Positions 1 to 10,579 of a stretch of 64,000 nucleotides of DNA are shown here, in pieces. Numbering within the stretch: position 1 is the stretch's first letter; each line of letters begins with the position of its first letter. A model generated the notes under the pieces. It was not told the DNA's origin, did no database searches, and saw nothing but the letters and a program-made list of their open reading frames with translations. Made by a program: the position numbers and the translations under genes. Origin of the DNA: Streptomyces sp. TRM70350 (GTDB lineage: Bacteria; Actinomycetota; Actinomycetes; Streptomycetales; Streptomycetaceae); the NCBI RefSeq assembly GCF_019219825.1, contig NZ_JAHUXH010000021.1, forward strand, positions 1-64,000. The letters run 5' to 3'.

Positions 1-135
1 CGGTCCCTCGCGCCCGTCACCGGCGTACTCCCCGCCCCGCCCCTTGCGCCGTGCGGCCCGCGCTCCCTGCCTGATCGCCGCCTGATCACCCCATTCCCTC
101 ACCAGCGGCACCCCGTGCCAGTGAGCCCGGCATCA

Positions 136-163
136 TGTGACAGGTATCACCGCTCACATGTGA
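136..163. promoter_or_regulatory. CRP-like site and palindrome upstream of sucCD
   Basis: Positions 136-151 read TGTGA, six bases, TCACC, which is close to the CRP consensus (TGTGA-N6-TCACA) and to the GTG...CAC sites of Streptomyces Crp. Directly beside it, 154-163 is the perfect 10-bp palindrome TCACATGTGA. A possible -10 element (GATAAC) lies near 195-200. The rest of 1-332 shows no convincing gene. Binding by Crp is an inference from base pattern only. Confidence 0.4.
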
Positions 164-332
164 CCCGCGATTTAGAGGCCCCCCGCAAGCAGAGATAACC
201 TGCGAGACGGACATGCCGCGCGCTCGGACACCGTGTGCGCTTCCCTTGTGACACATGCGGTCGTCACGTTGCCCTTCGCGGCACGCCCACGCATCCAACG
301 AACCGCGAGATCACTGATAGGGACGGAAGCGC

Positions 333-1514
333 GTGGACCTGTTCGAGTACCAGGCGAGGGACCTCTTCGCCAAGCACGATGTACCGGTGCTGGCCGGTGA
401 AGTCATCGACACGCCTGAGGCGGCGCGCGAGATCACCGAGCGGCTGGGCGGCAAGTCCGTCGTCAAGGCGCAGGTGAAGGTCGGTGGCCGCGGCAAGGCC
501 GGAGGCGTGAAGCTGGCCGCCACCCCGGACGAGGCCGTCGCCCGTGCGACGGACATCCTCGGCATGGACATCAAGGGCCACACGGTCCACAAGGTCATGA
601 TCGCCGAGACCGCTCCGGAGATCATCGAGGAGTACTACGTCTCCTTCCTCCTCGACCGCGCCAACCGCACCTTCCTCTCCATCGCCTCCGTCGAGGGCGG
701 CGTGGAGATCGAGGAGGTGGCGGCCACCCGCCCCGAGGCCGTCGCCAAGATCGCGATCGACCCCATCGACGGTGTGGACGAGGCCAAGGCCCGCGAGATC
801 GTCGAGGCCGCCAAGTTCCCGGCCGAGGTCGCCGACAAGGTCGTGAACGTCCTCGTCAGGCTGTGGGACACCTTCATCAAGTCGGACGCCCTGCTCGTCG
901 AGGTGAACCCGCTCGCGAAGGTCGCCTCCGGTGACGTCATCGCCCTCGACGGCAAGGTGTCGCTGGACGACAACGCCGAGTTCCGTCACCCCGAGTACGA
1001 GGAGCTCCACGACAAGGCCGCCGCCAACCCGCTCGAGGCGGCCGCCAAGGAGAAGAACCTCAACTACGTCAAGCTCGACGGCGAGGTCGGCATCATCGGC
1101 AACGGCGCGGGTCTCGTGATGAGCACCCTGGACGTCGTCGCGTACGCCGGTGAGAAGCACGGCAACGTCAAGCCCGCCAACTTCCTGGACATCGGCGGCG
1201 GCGCCTCCGCCCAGGTGATGGCGAACGGACTGGAGATCATCCTCGGCGACCCGGACGTGAAGTCCGTGTTCGTCAACGTCTTCGGTGGCATCACCGCCTG
1301 TGACGAGGTCGCCAACGGCATCATCCAGGCCCTGAAGCTGCTGGAGGACCGCGGCGAGGAGGTCACCAAGCCGCTGGTCGTCCGTCTCGACGGCAACAAC
1401 GCCGAGCTGGGCCGCCAGATCCTCACTGACGCCAACCACCCGCTGGTCCAGCGCGTCGACACCATGGACGGTGCGGCCGACAAGGCCGCCGAGCTCGCCG
1501 CAGCCGCCAAGTAA
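333..1514 (+). CDS. sucC: Succinyl-CoA synthetase (ADP-forming) subunit beta
   Basis: Beta subunit of the TCA-cycle enzyme that interconverts succinyl-CoA and succinate with substrate-level phosphorylation. The 393 residues match the usual family length (about 390). The N-terminal ATP-grasp domain carries the GGRGKAGG glycine loop near residue 53, and the C-terminal CoA-ligase domain includes the FGGIT segment near residue 321. The start is GTG at 333 (product begins MDLFEYQ), with a purine-rich GGACGGAAG just upstream. sucD follows after 28 bp, so the two subunits are co-transcribed. The leader before the gene contains a CRP-like site. Confidence 0.98.
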   Translation: MDLFEYQARDLFAKHDVPVLAGEVIDTPEAAREITERLGGKSVVKAQVKVGGRGKAGGVKLAATPDEAVARATDILGMDIKGHTVHKVMIAETAPEIIEEYYVSFLLDRANRTFLSIASVEGGVEIEEVAATRPEAVAKIAIDPIDGVDEAKAREIVEAAKFPAEVADKVVNVLVRLWDTFIKSDALLVEVNPLAKVASGDVIALDGKVSLDDNAEFRHPEYEELHDKAAANPLEAAAKEKNLNYVKLDGEVGIIGNGAGLVMSTLDVVAYAGEKHGNVKPANFLDIGGGASAQVMANGLEIILGDPDVKSVFVNVFGGITACDEVANGIIQALKLLEDRGEEVTKPLVVRLDGNNAELGRQILTDANHPLVQRVDTMDGAADKAAELAAAAK

Positions 1515-1542
1515 GCACCTAGGACGAGGACATCCACACACC

Positions 1543-2427
1543 ATGGCTATCTGGCTCAACAAGGACAGCAAGGTCATCGTCCAGGGCATGACCGGCGCCA
1601 CCGGCATGAAGCACACCAAGCTCATGCTCGGCGACGGCACGCACGTCGTGGGCGGCGTGAACCCGCGCAAGGCGGGTCAGACCGTGGACTTCGACGGCAC
1701 CGAGGTACCCGTCTTCGGCACCGTCAAGGAGGCCATCGAGAAGACCGGCGCCAACGTCTCCGTCATCTTCGTGCCGGAGAAGTTCACCAAGGACGCGGTC
1801 GTCGAGGCCATCGACGCCGAGATCCCGCTCGCCGTCGTCATCACCGAGGGCATCGCCGTGCACGACACGGCCGCCTTCTGGGCGTACGCCGGCAAGAAGC
1901 GCAACAAGACCCGCATCATCGGCCCGAACTGCCCCGGCATCATCACCCCGGGCCAGTCCAACGTCGGCATCATCCCGGGCGACATCACCAAGCCGGGCCG
2001 CATCGGCCTGGTCTCGAAGTCCGGCACGCTGACGTACCAGATGATGTACGAGCTCCGCGACATCGGCTTCTCGACCGCCGTCGGCATCGGTGGCGACCCG
2101 ATCATCGGCACCACCCACATCGACGCCCTCGCCGCCTTCCAGGACGACCCCGAGACCGACCTGATCGTCATGATCGGCGAGATCGGCGGCGACGCCGAGG
2201 AGCGGGCCGCGGCCTTCATCAAGGAGAACGTGACCAAGCCGGTCGTCGGCTACGTCGCGGGCTTCACCGCCCCCGAGGGCAAGACCATGGGCCACGCGGG
2301 TGCCATCGTCTCCGGTTCGTCGGGCACGGCCCAGGCGAAGAAGGAGGCCCTGGAGGCCGCGGGCGTCAAGGTCGGCAAGACCCCGACCGAGACCGCGAAG
2401 CTGGCCCGCGAGATCCTCGCCGGCTGA
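1543..2427 (+). CDS. sucD: Succinyl-CoA synthetase (ADP-forming) subunit alpha
   Basis: Alpha subunit of succinyl-CoA synthetase, 294 residues. It has an N-terminal Rossmann-type CoA-binding domain and a C-terminal ligase domain. The catalytic phosphohistidine lies in GHAGAI at about residue 251, the position known in the family. ATG at 1543 is preferred because the product then begins MAIWLN as in homologues. Longer in-frame readings run back into sucC and lack homology. It forms an operon with sucC and ends at a strong hairpin shared with the convergent gene. Confidence 0.98.
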   Translation: MAIWLNKDSKVIVQGMTGATGMKHTKLMLGDGTHVVGGVNPRKAGQTVDFDGTEVPVFGTVKEAIEKTGANVSVIFVPEKFTKDAVVEAIDAEIPLAVVITEGIAVHDTAAFWAYAGKKRNKTRIIGPNCPGIITPGQSNVGIIPGDITKPGRIGLVSKSGTLTYQMMYELRDIGFSTAVGIGGDPIIGTTHIDALAAFQDDPETDLIVMIGEIGGDAEERAAAFIKENVTKPVVGYVAGFTAPEGKTMGHAGAIVSGSSGTAQAKKEALEAAGVKVGKTPTETAKLAREILAG

Positions 2428-2491
2428 CGCAGCGCACAGCGGAGCACAGCGGAACACCACAGAACACAGGCAGAACACAGCCGAACGCAGC

Positions 2492-2529
2492 GGAAGGGCC
2501 CGCACCCCGGCAGGGGAGCGGGTCCTTCC
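2492..2529. terminator. Bidirectional hairpin between sucD and the HTH/sigma-like gene
   Basis: Inverted repeat: GGAAGG pairs with CCTTCC, CCCGC with GCGGG and CCCC with GGGG. It has one G-T pair and one mismatch, and the loop is GGCA. It sits between the stops of convergent genes, so it can end transcription from both sides. It is preceded at 2430-2492 by short degenerate repeats of ACAGCGGAACAC type with no clear role. Confidence 0.75.
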
Positions 2530-2535
2530 GTATGC

Positions 2536-3657
2536 TCACCGCGCCTCCGGCACCAACCGCTCCGGCCCACTCACGATCGCCTGCCGCAGCTTCTGCCGCA
2601 GCTCCAGCTGCTCGTACGACAGCGGGCCCGGCGCCGCCCGCGGGGGCACGCCCCGCACGGTCTCCCCGGCGGGCACCGGCGGCTCGTACTGCGTCGGAGC
2701 CGTCCGCAGGGTCAGTGCCGTCGCGCCGATCAGCGTGACGGTGAAGGCGATGGCGGCCCGGGTCCAGAACTGGGCCCGGCGTTCGCTGCCGCGGCGGACC
2801 GCGATGGGGCTCGCCGCGCGCAGCCGCTCCGTGGACGCCAGTTCGGTGAGCCGCCGCTGCAGCTCCGCCGGGTCGGCGAGGTCGGGCAGGCGGGATGCGA
2901 CGGCCTGGCGCGCGTGCATCAGCCGGTTCGCCGTCGCCGGAGTGCTCGCCTCCGTCTCCGCCGCGGTCTCGGGCAGGCCCAGGCCCACACCGTCGTAGAG
3001 GAGGAGGGTACGGCGGTACGGCGGCGGCAGTGTCAGGATGGCGTTCAGCAGCGCGCGCTCGCGCTGGTCGGCCGGTGGGGCCTCCGGGTGGCGGTAGCGG
3101 CGGCGGAAGCGGTGCCAGGGGGAGAGCGCGTACTCGTACGCCGCCGCCCGCACCCAGCCCGCCGGGTCCCGGTCGAGGGCCACTTCGGGCCAGCGCTGCC
3201 AGGCGAGTTGGAAGGCCCGCTCGACCGATTCGCGGGCCAGCTCACGCCGCCCGGTGAGCACATACGTCTGCCGGACGAGGGCGGGCGCGCAGAACGCGTA
3301 GAGCGCGTCGAAGGCCTGATCGGGCGTCAGCGGTTCGAGGGCCGATCCGGGTGACGGTTCGGCAGACGCTGCGGGTGACAGTCCGGCAGACGCTGCGGGT
3401 GACGGCCCGGGGTCGGATGCGGGCTCTTCGGCTCGTACGGCGGTGGCGGCGGCCTCGGTCGCGAGGGAGGCCAGCAGTTTCGCGTACGCCTCCGCCTCTC
3501 GGCCGTGGGGCGTCGTGCGACCGGACTCCCACGCCCGCACCGTCCCCTTGGAGACGCCCACCCGGGATGCGACCTGAGCCTGTGTCAGGGAACCGGCTTC
3601 GCGCAGACGTCGCCGCTCCTTGGGCGGGGGAAGCGGAGTTGCAGGGCTCTCTGTCAC
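2536..3657 (-). CDS. XRE helix-turn-helix / sigma-70-like membrane protein
   Basis: A 373-residue three-part protein. Residues about 14-65 form an XRE-type DNA-binding domain (SLTQAQVASRVGVSKGTVRAW). A Pro/Ala/Ser-rich linker follows with three copies of a PSPAASA-like unit. Residues about 130-285 resemble ECF sigma regions 2 and 4 (AFDALYAFCAPALVRQTYVL, then LPPPYRRTLLLYDGVGL). A single transmembrane segment near residue 300 leads to a short outer tail. The start is GTG at 3657, with AAAGGGG about six bases upstream. Convergent with sucD. No function is established. A membrane-held regulator, possibly released by proteolysis, is only an inference. Confidence 0.7.
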   Translation of the reverse strand: MTESPATPLPPPKERRRLREAGSLTQAQVASRVGVSKGTVRAWESGRTTPHGREAEAYAKLLASLATEAAATAVRAEEPASDPGPSPAASAGLSPAASAEPSPGSALEPLTPDQAFDALYAFCAPALVRQTYVLTGRRELARESVERAFQLAWQRWPEVALDRDPAGWVRAAAYEYALSPWHRFRRRYRHPEAPPADQRERALLNAILTLPPPYRRTLLLYDGVGLGLPETAAETEASTPATANRLMHARQAVASRLPDLADPAELQRRLTELASTERLRAASPIAVRRGSERRAQFWTRAAIAFTVTLIGATALTLRTAPTQYEPPVPAGETVRGVPPRAAPGPLSYEQLELRQKLRQAIVSGPERLVPEAR

Positions 3658-3753
3658 AGGTCACCCCTTTGAACGAAAAAGCACATAAGCACATATTGAG
3701 CGACACATCGGCGGTTCGCCTGTTACGCCGGGAAAGCGCGTGTCGTTGGGAGC

Positions 3754-5562
3754 ATGGCCGTCGTGATCCTGATGACCGACCGCCGATCGCCGTTGTCTCC
3801 CCGGCTCACGCGGGTGCGCCGCCGATCGCCCGGACTGGCCACCAGCCTTCTGGGCGGCGTGGTGGCGGCCGGGCTGGGGCTGGGCTCGTTCGCCGTGCTG
3901 GTGATGATGCTGTGGATCAGCTCGCCCTATCCCGACAGCGGGCCGGGCGGCGCGCTGCACGTGGCCGCGGCGCTGTGGCTGCTGGCGCACGGCGCTGACC
4001 TCATCCGCACCGACACCCTCTCCGGCTCCCCCGCCCCCGTGGGCCTCACCCCCATGCTGCTGCTCCTCCTGCCGGTGTGGCTGCTGCACCGGGCGGCCCG
4101 GGACGCGGTGGACGGGGCCTACGAGAGTGACGAACCGGCGCCCTTGGTGGCTGGGCGGACGGCGTGGGCGGGGGTGGTGCTCGGCTATCTCGCCATCGGC
4201 GGCGCGGTAGCGGCGTATACGGCGGGGGGCATGCTGCGGCCGGACTGGGAGCGGACGGCGGTATGCCTGCCGCTCGTCGCCGTCGGCGCGGCCGGGACCG
4301 GGGTGTGGACGGCGTACGGGCGTCCTCGCCGACCGGTGGACAGCGTGCTGAACCTGCTGGGGCCGCTGCGGCGGGCCCTGGTCGGCGCGGAGACCCGGGA
4401 GCGGCTCGGCGTCTCGGCGCGGGCGGCGACGGCCGGGGCCGCGGTGCTGGTCGGGGGCGGAGCCCTACTGGTGGCGGCGTCGCTGGTGTGGCACGGACCG
4501 GCCGCTCGGGTGACGTTCGCACAGCTGACCGAGGGTTGGTCGGGGCGGTTCGCGGTGCTGCTGCTGTGCCTGGCGCTGGTGCCGAACGCGGCGGTGTGGG
4601 GCGCGGCGTACGCCCTCGGGCCCGGTTTCACGCTGAGCGCCGGACATGTCACGTGCCCGCTGTCCTCCGACCCCACCCCTCTCCTCCCGCCGATTCCGCT
4701 GCTGGCGGCGGTGCCGGGGGCGGGGGGCGGTACGCCGCTGAACTGGGCGGCCGGCGCGGTGCCCGTGGTGGCCGGGGTGACGGTGGGGTGGTTCACGGCT
4801 CGGGCTGCGGCGGGCACCCGGGATGGTGCTGAGCCCTGGTCGCTGGGGCGGACCGCTGGGTACGCCGGGGTGGCGGCGGTGCTGTGCGGGGCCTGGCTCG
4901 CGTTGCTGGCGGGTTTGGCGGGCGGGCCGCTGGGGGTGGACGCGCTGGCCCGGTTCGGGCCGGTGTGGTGGCAGGTGGCGTTGGCGACGGTGGGGTGGAT
5001 GGCGATGGTGGGGGTGCCCGTGGCTTTGGCGGTGCGGTGGTGGGGGTGCCGGGGGACGGTCGGAGAAGGCGAGACGGAAGGGTCGGCCAAGGGGAAGCCG
5101 GTGGCGGAGGGCAAGGGGGGAGCGGTGCCGGACACGAAAACGGACGCCGGCACGGGACCGCAGGGCACCGGAGCCGACCCGGCGCAGGGCCCCGCATCAC
5201 CGGAGCCGACCCACGACCCGGAAATCCCCGACCTCGCGGACGACACCCTCGACACCTACGACGCCCACGACTCGTACGACACCTACGAGCCCTACGAACC
5301 CCTCCCGCTCAGCCCCCCACCCCCCTGGCCCCACGACGACGCCGCCCGCGAGGCCCGCTGGGCGGCGTTGCGCGAAGCCTCCGCGAAGGCGGAGGCGGAG
5401 GCGATGGACCCGCCAGACCCGCCAGCCCCGCCAGACCCGACGAAGCACACGGAGCCGACGAAGCACACGGAGCCGATGAAGCAGATGGAGCCGACGGAGT
5501 CGACGGAACTCAAGAAGCCGGACCCGCCCACCGAAGGCCCCTCAGCGCCCGGCGCCCCCTGA
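3754..5562 (+). CDS. DUF6350 / PerM-like polytopic membrane protein
   Basis: A 602-residue integral membrane protein with about nine to ten hydrophobic segments between residues 25 and 430, then a long hydrophilic Pro/Asp/Glu/Thr-rich cytoplasmic tail with KHTEP-type short repeats near the end. It resembles the DUF6350 family, which includes mycobacterial PerM, a protein linked to cell division and persistence; this assignment is from recall of the family. The position between sucCD and purN is the usual actinobacterial one. ATG at 3754 is used. An internal ATG at 3772 is possible because neither start has a strong ribosome binding site. Confidence 0.75.
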   Translation: MAVVILMTDRRSPLSPRLTRVRRRSPGLATSLLGGVVAAGLGLGSFAVLVMMLWISSPYPDSGPGGALHVAAALWLLAHGADLIRTDTLSGSPAPVGLTPMLLLLLPVWLLHRAARDAVDGAYESDEPAPLVAGRTAWAGVVLGYLAIGGAVAAYTAGGMLRPDWERTAVCLPLVAVGAAGTGVWTAYGRPRRPVDSVLNLLGPLRRALVGAETRERLGVSARAATAGAAVLVGGGALLVAASLVWHGPAARVTFAQLTEGWSGRFAVLLLCLALVPNAAVWGAAYALGPGFTLSAGHVTCPLSSDPTPLLPPIPLLAAVPGAGGGTPLNWAAGAVPVVAGVTVGWFTARAAAGTRDGAEPWSLGRTAGYAGVAAVLCGAWLALLAGLAGGPLGVDALARFGPVWWQVALATVGWMAMVGVPVALAVRWWGCRGTVGEGETEGSAKGKPVAEGKGGAVPDTKTDAGTGPQGTGADPAQGPASPEPTHDPEIPDLADDTLDTYDAHDSYDTYEPYEPLPLSPPPPWPHDDAAREARWAALREASAKAEAEAMDPPDPPAPPDPTKHTEPTKHTEPMKQMEPTESTELKKPDPPTEGPSAPGAP

Positions 5563-5576
5563 GCCGTACTAGGCGA

Positions 5577-6356
5577 CTAGGCGTTCTCCCCCAGAACATC
5601 CCGCAACTGCTCCGGCAGCAGCTCGCTGCACGCCTGGCGGGCCTGGTTCGTGAGGGCGTCATTGGTGCACGTGTAGTAGTCGCGGTACACCAGCTGCGCC
5701 GCGAACGACGCGCCGACGAGCGCGATCGCCAGCGACGCCGTGACCAGACCGCTCACCGCCGCCGCGGCCTGCGGGCGGGCCGGTGTCGCGTCGGCCGGAG
5801 TGTCCGGCGACGGGGTGCGCGGCTTGGTGCGCAGGGCGCTGATGCCCCAGTACAGCGCCAGCGCACCCAGCAGCAGCGCCACGTACGTCCAGCCGAACAG
5901 CGCGAAGAAGAAGGCCCACATGCCCGCCAGCAGCGCATAGCGGGCCCGGCGCTGTGCCGGGTCCGTGGGGTCCCAGCGCATGCCCGGCGCCGGACCGCCC
6001 GGTCGCTCGGGGCCGCCGCCGGGCCGGTCGCCGAAGCCGCCGCCGGAGGAGCGGCCGGGCTGCCGGTCGCTCCACTGACTGCCCCACACGGGGCGCCCGC
6101 CGTCTCCCTGAGCGCCGTCCGAGCCTCCGGAGTCCCCGCCACTGTCGCCCGAGGGCCGCCGCGGCTGCCACGGCCGGTCCGGCGTGCCCTCCGGCGGGGG
6201 AGCGAAGGGGTTGTCGTCCTGCCGGTCGCCGTTGGCGTCGCCCGACGGTGCGTCGGCCGGTGAGGCGGGGCGCTCCCGCAGCAGCACGCCACTGCGCTCC
6301 CTCCCCTGTACCGACTGCGGGGGGAACGTGAGGAGTCGCAGACTGCGGTCCGGCAT
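5577..6356 (-). CDS. Hypothetical membrane protein with disordered N-terminus
   Basis: About 259 residues. The first half is Pro/Gly/Asp/Arg-rich and probably disordered, with NPFAPPPEGTP near residue 48. The C-terminal half has two adjacent hydrophobic helices (AFFFALFGWTYVALLLGALA) and a third before a Cys-containing tail that ends in a Leu/Glu-rich helix. No catalytic motif is seen and I do not recognise a function. The start is uncertain: ATG at 6356, or GTG at 6287 after a GGGAGG. It is convergent with the DUF6350 gene, only 14 bp away. Confidence 0.65.
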   Translation of the reverse strand: MPDRSLRLLTFPPQSVQGRERSGVLLRERPASPADAPSGDANGDRQDDNPFAPPPEGTPDRPWQPRRPSGDSGGDSGGSDGAQGDGGRPVWGSQWSDRQPGRSSGGGFGDRPGGGPERPGGPAPGMRWDPTDPAQRRARYALLAGMWAFFFALFGWTYVALLLGALALYWGISALRTKPRTPSPDTPADATPARPQAAAAVSGLVTASLAIALVGASFAAQLVYRDYYTCTNDALTNQARQACSELLPEQLRDVLGENA

Positions 6357-6397
6357 CAAGAGAGCGTCTTCCCCTTATGGATCTGGATGGATCCGAT

Positions 6398-6436
6398 GGA
6401 TCTGGCTTCTACGGATCTGGCTTCTACGGATCTTGC
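6398..6436. repeat. 15-bp tandem repeat upstream of purN
   Basis: The unit GGATCTGGCTTCTAC occurs twice perfectly and a third time in part, with a further GGATCTGGATGGATCC just before. It lies in the gap of about 300 bp between the divergent membrane protein gene and purN. No role is evident. Confidence 0.7.
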
Positions 6437-6572
6437 TGGCCGATGCTTGTGCATCTCGCCGGTTACTGGTGAACGCGCGGTGCCCGGACCGCGTTCCCGA
6501 ACCGGCTCCTCCCAGACGCTACCTTCCGGCCACGCCCCCGTCCCATGGGGGCCGCCCGGTGTGCCGGTATCG

Positions 6573-6600
6573 TTGCTGACGGTCGGCTGCTTCGTAGGCT
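6573..6600 (+). promoter_or_regulatory. Candidate purN promoter
   Basis: TTGCTG at 6573-6578 and TAGGCT at 6595-6600 are separated by 16 bp, a plausible vegetative-type promoter about 70 bp before the purN start. This is pattern matching only. The rest of the 6357-6668 gap holds the 15-bp repeat and no convincing gene. Confidence 0.35.
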
Positions 6601-6668
6601 TCCCCGTATCAGGGGGCGCGAAGCATTCGTACGACCCTACAAAACGTCTTCCGAGAAAGGGCCCCACC

Positions 6669-7303
6669 GTGGCCGCCAAGCCCGTGGCCAAGCGCGCCAA
6701 GCGCCTCGTCGTGCTGGTCTCCGGATCCGGCACCAACCTGCAGGCGCTGCTGGACGCCATCGAGACCACCGGGCCCGAGGAGTACGGCGCCGAGATCGTC
6801 GCCGTCGGCGCCGACCGCGACGGCATCGAGGGCCTCGCGCGGGCCGAGCGCGCCGGGCTGCCCACCTTCGTACGGAAGGTGAAGGACTACCCGACCCGGG
6901 AGGCGTGGGACGCCGCCCTCGCCGACGCCGTCGCCGCGTACGAGCCCGATCTCGTCGTCTCCGCCGGGTTCATGAAGATCGTGGGCAAGGAGTTCCTGGC
7001 CCGTTACGGCGGGCGGTTCATCAACACCCACCCCGCCCTCCTCCCCAGTTTTCCCGGCGCCCACGGCGTCCGTGACGCGCTCGCGTACGGCGCCAAGGTG
7101 ACCGGCTGCACCGTCCACTTCGTCGACGACGGCGTCGACACCGGGCCGATCATCGCTCAGGGCGTGGTGGAGGTCCGGGACGAGGACGACGAGAGCGCGC
7201 TGCACGAGCGCATCAAGGAAGTCGAGCGAAGGCTGCTCGTCGATGTCGTGGGGCGGCTCGCCCGCAACGGCTATCGCATTGAGGGACGAAAGGTAGTTAT
7301 CCA

Positions 7304-7307
<4 letters not shown>
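6669..7307 (+). CDS. purN: Phosphoribosylglycinamide formyltransferase
   Basis: Transfers a formyl group from 10-formyl-tetrahydrofolate to GAR, the third step of purine synthesis. The 212 residues match the usual length. Seen: the N-terminal VVLVSGSGTNLQALL nucleotide-binding turn, the active-site stretch INTHPALLPSFPG holding the catalytic Asn and His, and a downstream DDGVDTGPI segment with the catalytic Asp. GTG at 6669 is chosen because GAAAGG lies about eight bases upstream and homology begins there. Longer in-frame readings run into non-coding repeats. Its stop overlaps the purH start (GTGA), giving translational coupling. Confidence 0.96.
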
Positions 7308-8869
<1,562 letters not shown>

Positions 8870-8901
8870 CGTGGAACCTGCCTCGACCTTCCCTTCCCCG
8901 T

Positions 8902-8944
8902 CCTGCCGCTGTGCCGAGGATGCCGCCCTCGGCACAGCGGCAGG
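8902..8944. terminator. Strong bidirectional hairpin after purH
   Basis: A perfect 18-bp stem (8902-8919 with 8927-8944) around the 7-base loop ATGCCGC, placed between the purH stop and the stop of the convergent secreted-protein gene. Confidence 0.85.
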
Positions 8945-8949
8945 TGGGC

Positions 8950-9408
8950 TCAGGTGAGCAGGTTGGAGCAGCTGTTCACCCAGCGGTGGGAGGAGATCCG
9001 GTTGTCGACGGGGTCGTCGTTGGTGAAGTAGTTGTCGCTCAGCTTGTCCGCGAAGAGCTCGTCCGGCGCCAGGCAGGCGTAACCGCCGCCGTAGCCGGGC
9101 AGCCGGTAGAAGGCGACGATGTCGAAGTCACCGACGTAACCGCTGTTCATGACGGACGAGGCCCGGTTGTCGTCGTTCCCCTGGAAGGGTCCGCTGCTGT
9201 TGCCCCAGTCCGAGTCCCAGGACTGGGTACCGCCGAGGTAGATGCCGGAGCAGTCGTTCAGCTGCCAGGCGCGGACCATGCCGTCACGGTTGTTGTTGCC
9301 GGGCCACTTGGAGTTGCAGATCGGGCCCGCGTGGGCCGTGGTCGCGGTGGCGGAGACGCCGAGCACCGCCAGTCCGAGGGCGGCGAGCGCCGCTGCTGTT
9401 TTACGCAT
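8950..9408 (-). CDS. Secreted peptidase-inhibitor I36-like protein
   Basis: A 152-residue exported protein. It has a Sec signal peptide (MRKTAAALAALGLAVLG, likely cut after AHA near residue 28), then an aromatic, Cys- and Asn-rich domain of the I36 / crystallin-like type found in Streptomyces metalloproteinase inhibitors. Four cysteines are visible. ATG at 9408 is fixed by AGGAGG six bases upstream. It is the last gene of a leftward block with a lipoprotein, a kinase and an FHA protein. The kinase carries a similar outer domain, so the two may act in one process. Inhibitor activity is not shown. Confidence 0.75.
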   Translation of the reverse strand: MRKTAAALAALGLAVLGVSATATTAHAGPICNSKWPGNNNRDGMVRAWQLNDCSGIYLGGTQSWDSDWGNSSGPFQGNDDNRASSVMNSGYVGDFDIVAFYRLPGYGGGYACLAPDELFADKLSDNYFTNDDPVDNRISSHRWVNSCSNLLT

Positions 9409-9520
9409 GGTGTCCTCCTGTGTGGGATGAGGTCGCCTCGGTCGAGGCATGCCGATCCGCGGCCCGCTGCCGCGGAAGCCTGTGGGGAATGGGGTGCTGC
9501 GGTACGGCTCGGCCGGGCCG

Positions 9521-10447
9521 TCAGGTTCGGGGGCCGACGATCCGCTCCGCCCGGTCCAGGGCGTCCCGCTGGATCCGGGCGATTGTGTCGAGCGCGTCGC
9601 CGTACTCGCCGTGCTCGTCGAGCAACCCGGCGAGGTGGTGGGCCTGCCGCTCCTCCGCGACCGACCTGAGGGAGACCTGCCGGGCGCAGGTGGCGTCCGC
9701 GACGGCGGTCGTCCGTTCCACCTCGAACGCCTCGGCGTCCGGCAGCCGCCCGGATCGCCGCTGGACCGCCTCCCGGGCCAGGCCCGGATCCGTGTAGGGG
9801 TGGCCCGAGCGCTTCATGCACCGTGCCCAGCGCTCGACTGCCGCCGTGAACCGAGGGTCGTCCATGACCTCTGCCTCGGCGAGGGCACGGACACCGCTCG
9901 CCGTCTTGTCGGCGCCGAACCACGTTTCGAGGTCGCCGTACAGTTGCTGTTCGGCCTCACCGACACAGCCGCCGACGCGTTTGCTGATCCTGCCGCTGCC
10001 CGGCACCTCGGCCGAGACCGTCGGTCCGCTCGCGCCGCCGTTGAGAGCGGTGTCGTAGGCCCTGCCCTCCTTGTCGGACAGCGACGCGCGATGGGCGATG
10101 TTGGGGTTGTCGCGCCGGGCCCGGTTTCCCTTGTCCGCGATGCGGCTGCCGTATCCGTGTTCCCGGGCCCAGGCGATGTCGTCCTGGACATAGCCAACCG
10201 GGCGCAGCTCCTCCAGGGTCATCGGCCGGTGCTCGTGATAGGTGAAGCCCTGGCGTGTCATGCAGCGCTTGACCAGGAGCTGTTCGGCGTCCTTCAGCCG
10301 CACCTCCTGCGCGTGCGTCAGCGATCGCGGAGCCTCCCGCTGCCGGGTCGCGGCGGCCGCGGTGTCGTCGGTGTCCGGCGTGCACCCGGTCAGGGCCGTC
10401 GAGACGACGACCGCGACCGCGCACGCGGCAACGTATGCACGCTTCAT
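9521..10447 (-). CDS. Putative lipoprotein of unknown function
   Basis: 308 residues with a lipoprotein signal peptide (MKRAYVAACAVAVVVSTALT then GC; lipobox LTGC near residue 21). The mature part is charged and mostly helical, with cysteines at MTRQGF- and WARCMKRSG-like sites. No known domain was recognised. ATG at 10447 has GGGGG about eight bases upstream; the longer GTG reading lacks a signal sequence at its N-terminus. It lies between the receptor kinase and the I36-like gene on the same strand, so a shared surface function is plausible but unproven. Confidence 0.75.
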   Translation of the reverse strand: MKRAYVAACAVAVVVSTALTGCTPDTDDTAAAATRQREAPRSLTHAQEVRLKDAEQLLVKRCMTRQGFTYHEHRPMTLEELRPVGYVQDDIAWAREHGYGSRIADKGNRARRDNPNIAHRASLSDKEGRAYDTALNGGASGPTVSAEVPGSGRISKRVGGCVGEAEQQLYGDLETWFGADKTASGVRALAEAEVMDDPRFTAAVERWARCMKRSGHPYTDPGLAREAVQRRSGRLPDAEAFEVERTTAVADATCARQVSLRSVAEERQAHHLAGLLDEHGEYGDALDTIARIQRDALDRAERIVGPRT

Positions 10448-10579
10448 TCCGCGTCCCCCTGCTGCGTCCTGGTGCTGGGCCGCCGTCCGGCGGCACCCCC
10501 TCACCATGGCTTCCGGCGCGGGGCCGCGGAACCTCGAACGTCCGAGGACGGCCCGGACCAGGGATCGCCGGGGGAGTGC

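Noticed and set aside
6387..6668. N-terminal extension of purN starting at 6387
   Set aside because: It reads through the 15-bp repeat with non-coding composition; the GTG at 6669 has a proper RBS and matches the family start.
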